A DNA stretch of 64,000 nt from Balanoglossus misakiensis (taxonomy: Eukaryota; Hemichordata). Below the pieces are notes generated by a model. It saw only the letters and a program-made list of their open reading frames with translations, was not told the DNA's origin and did no database searches. The position numbers were made by a program, and so were the translations under genes. The stretch lies in NCBI GenBank assembly GCA_040954595.2, contig CM082576.2, positions 17,112,001-17,176,000 of the forward strand. The letters are read 5' to 3'. This document shows, one piece after another, positions 61,208 through 64,000 of the stretch (position 1 is its first letter; each line of letters starts with the position of its first letter).

Positions 61208-64000
61208 ATGGAGTGCCCTTCCTTTTTGATAGGAGAGCTGGTGTGGGGTAAGCTGCAGGCTCGAAATCCTTGGTGGCCTGCAAAGATCGTGCCTCAGGAA
61301 GAGGTTAAGCAGAAAGGTGTGGTGGTACAACCTAATCAAAGATGGGTACTTTGGTTTGGAGATTTTAGACATTCATTGGTAAGTCAAGATTACTGCAGCC
61401 TCCTTCAAGTGTAGCAAATGCTGTGAAAAGAAATGTGGTTGTTTAGAAAACATATGTCATCATTGATTTTGTATTTCAAAAAATATAAACCATTTGCAAT
61501 ATTGTTATATTTACAGGTGAAAGTAGGTACTCGTTTCATCTTTAAATCAGTTTCTTCCAGGATGGCATCAACAGGGGGAATATTTCCCCTTTGCCAGAAT
61601 ATTGGGGGGGGGGGGGGATTCCACTCTGGCATGGGGGAATGTTATATCTCTGACAGTGACATGTAAGTGACATCACTTAAAGAGGTGCTGGTCCCCCCTT
61701 GGCAAAGTGCCAGGGGTGCCAACATGTCAACAGGGGGTGAATCCCCCAATCCCCCCATCTGGATGAAACAGTCTGTTTAAATACAGCATTGTCAATGTGG
61801 TTAACACTTTGTATGTCACACAGTACAAGAGAAAAGTTAACCAACTGCAGTTGTTGTCCAGCTTTGCCAATGCTTTCTGCAGTTTCCTTGCTTCTGAAAT
61901 AAAATTTAGAAAGTTGCTGTAAGAATGTGACATGATTCGGAGCGAACTGAATGAATATTGGTTCAGTTATATTGAGAGTTGTGATTGTTCTATCAAGAGA
62001 AAGTTTCTAATCACTAAACTGCAATGAAAATTAGCTTTTGAAATTAACGATAATATTTCCCGTGCAACAAATTTAATGAAACTTGCAATAATATTATTCT
62101 CACAGAACTCTGACCATACTGAAAAATCTGTACATCAGCGCGTCATTATATTTAAATCCTGATTTGCAAATGTAACAATTTTCTTTACAATCAACTTTTT
62201 GAAAATATCTCATTCATGTAAATCACAATTACTCTGACTACTGAATCACAAAAATGTTTCTCTCTGCTCAGGTTTCTACTCATTACATGAGGCAGTTCAA
62301 GACTTTCAATGGATCCATGAATAGGGTTGCCTATCAAAGGCGATCTTTATATAAGACTGCAATACACCAAGCCTTAGAGGTAAGTGTGCCAATGTGGATA
62401 TGTCTCTAATGTTGCTTTGTACAGGCTGAGTGAGTGTAGACATTAGACATGAACATTATTACAAATTTCAATGTAGCAATGACCTAAGTCTTGATTAAAG
62501 GTATACAGTCACCTATGAAAATTGATCTTCAGTTACCAGGGCAAATTGAGATCTATCCAATCACAGATTTTCAGTGGGTGGCGCATGTGAAAAAAAGAGC
62601 GCCACCATATGCTCTTTAATACACTCAGATAAACCATTTCAGCCATATATGGGTGTATGTAAATTGGACTGATTGTATACCTGTAAGGTAGTGATAATAC
62701 AAGTCATAGGTTACATTGTCTAGCAATCCACAAAAAGTGATGTGACAAGGTGTCTTTTTAAAAAGTCTGCATACTTTTAAAGTGTTTTTCTGGTTTCCAA
62801 GTAAACTGCTTGTCTTTGGGAAAGCCTGTATTTCTGCGCTTGATGTAAAATATGGATGACATATTCTCCAACAGTTTGCTGTCAGTAGAGCCAAGGTGGA
62901 AATTAATCCCATGCCCATTTGCCCGTTGTCAAGTATTGCTTTGAAGACAAGGTATGAGGAACTGATGTGTTGGGCAAAGAACGACTTCCCTCCAGATGGT
63001 CCAGATTCTTTAATGCCATCCACAGGTAAGAAGAAAGTTGAGCCTTGGTAGATGAATTCACTGTTTGCTATGACAAGAGACTATGATATTGGTTGACTGT
63101 ATATGATGGACATTAGATGGTATGATTATGTAGATAGTTGACTATAGCTAGTCCAACCAAAGGATCTAAACAATTTGTGGTCTCACCAAGGATCAATCAA
63201 TCTATGACTAAATCTGGTGCAGTCACCCCCTACATTTTGTAATTTGCTAATATTTTTGTTTGTTCAGCTTTGGAAAATATGGCAAAATAAGAGTGAACAT
63301 AATGTTTGTGGTACCACGAGTTGAAGACGAATGGTGACCTGGCCATGACGTTACTATTTTGTGCTCGGCTGAATAAACAAAAATATTTGTAAATAACATA
63401 CTTATCTAATGCACAGGCCAAGTTTTTGTCATGTTTTTCACACTGAACCATGTTTTTGCCGTCAACTTGACGTGTTTAATTTGGTACTATGTTTTTTGTT
63501 GATATTTGTCCACTGACCACTACTTGTCAATCATCTGCTGTCACCATGGTGATAGTGTTACACTTGTTGTGTATGCATTGATGCACATCGACAGGCAGCA
63601 GGCAGGACTGGTTGGAGACTCAAAATGACTTGTCCAGTCACAAAGTCTCACTAAATTATCAGTTCTAAATTGACATTACCCGTAGATGCGTGTTATCATG
63701 AGGTAGAAATGACCAGAGTACAAATCCCGGTAGTTTCTGTTCCGCATTGACAAACGGGTCTTGTGCATGTGGTAGCAGGAGTTTGTTTTGTTTTGCATGT
63801 GTGCATGTCATATATCACTTAGGCAGTGTTATATAACACACTAAACTGTTGTACATTGAACAATGTTAATCATTATGTTGTACTTTAACTTGTATCAAAT
63901 GTTTTTACACATAAATGGTCATATTGTGTTACAATTATCTCTTCCAGAGGAGACCATGGCAACAGATGGGGCAGATGAAGCTAGCAGTGCAGGTGATTCT
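61208..64000 (+). CDS. DNMT3: DNMT3-type DNA (cytosine-5) methyltransferase, PWWP part (partial)
   Basis: Exons in phase: 61208-61378, 62272-62379, 62875-63025 and 63948 to the window edge. The first encodes a PWWP domain: IGELVWGKLQARNPWWPAKI, then RWVLWFGDF. The second continues it (YMRQFKTFNGSM, YQRRSLYKTAIHQALE), matching the R-K-A-I helix of DNMT3 PWWP domains. The third has FAVSRAKVE and RYEELMCWAKNDFPPDGPDSL, like the segment between PWWP and ADD in DNMT3A/B. The PWWP reads H3K36 methylation to direct de novo DNA methylation. The ADD and catalytic domains must lie beyond 64000. The ATG at 61208 directly follows an acceptor, so it is probably internal and 5' exons are missing. Confidence 0.85.
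62499..62683. mobile_element. MITE, AGGTATACGGTCACC family, degenerate copy
   Basis: The left end AGGTATACAGTCACCT follows TTAA. The interior is the inverted counterpart of 35664-35837, with a truncated right end. It lies in a DNMT3 intron. Confidence 0.75.
63026..63947 (+). other. DNMT3 intron, no feature seen
   Basis: Flanked by a GTAAGA donor and a TTCCAG acceptor. No repeat or coding sequence recognised inside. Confidence 0.5.

Noticed and set aside
1-64000. CRISPR arrays, bacterial operons, tRNA and rRNA genes
   Set aside because: The tandem repeats here lack spacer structure, the window is clearly animal, and no cloverleaf or rRNA-like stretch was recognised by eye.

Overview
This is a eukaryotic, animal window: multi-exon genes with GT-AG splice sites and matching phases, long introns, non-LTR retrotransposons, a BEL/Pao integrase fragment, and many inverted-repeat DNA transposons. 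The gene families (NXPE/PC-esterase, BEN domain, 53BP1-like Tudor plus BRCT, DNMT3 PWWP) and the dense MITE content suggest a marine invertebrate, possibly a non-vertebrate deuterostome such as an amphioxus or hemichordate. That placement is inference and weak.

Layout. 0-2 kb holds the 3' end of an NXPE-like gene (+). 2-5 kb is low-complexity interspersed repeat with a perfect 262-bp tandem duplication. 6.7-8.4 kb is a decayed pogo-like DNA transposon (-). 9.4-10.6 kb is a large fold-back element. 11.3-15.8 kb is a CR1-like LINE with broken ORFs (+), followed by a HECT E3 ligase fragment (-), a minisatellite and a second decayed LINE (16.8-19.6 kb, +) that carries a nested MITE. 19.8-23.5 kb is a six-exon, zinc-finger-bearing gene of an uncharacterised, transposon-like family (-). 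It lies only about 160 bp from the poly(A) signal of an unrecognised small gene just upstream (23.6-24.3 kb, -). The junction between these two genes recurs as a nearly identical 382-bp inverted copy at 43.4-43.7 kb.

25.6-38.1 kb is split: two G-poor, A/C-rich blocks (25.6-27.1 and 34.8-38.1 kb) carry exons of an RPA-like OB-fold protein with many frame breaks. Between them sits a seven-exon BEN-domain gene (28.2-34.3 kb, +). 38.5-43.3 kb is an apparently full-length LINE with both ORFs open (-), bordered on both sides by GATA repeats.

44.6-56.5 kb is a 53BP1-like gene (+) with consistent splice phases through nine exons and a tandem Tudor region, but a poor methyl-lysine cage, no visible BRCT1, and a frame break at the very C-terminus. 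One of its introns holds a TTAA-flanked element whose interior is a BEL/Pao integrase fragment. 61.2-64 kb is the PWWP part of a DNMT3-type DNA methyltransferase (+), running off the right edge.

Together the right half holds three chromatin/DNA-binding genes on one strand (BEN, 53BP1-like, DNMT3). Their introns are heavily colonised by short inverted-repeat elements, several with clear TTAA target duplications.
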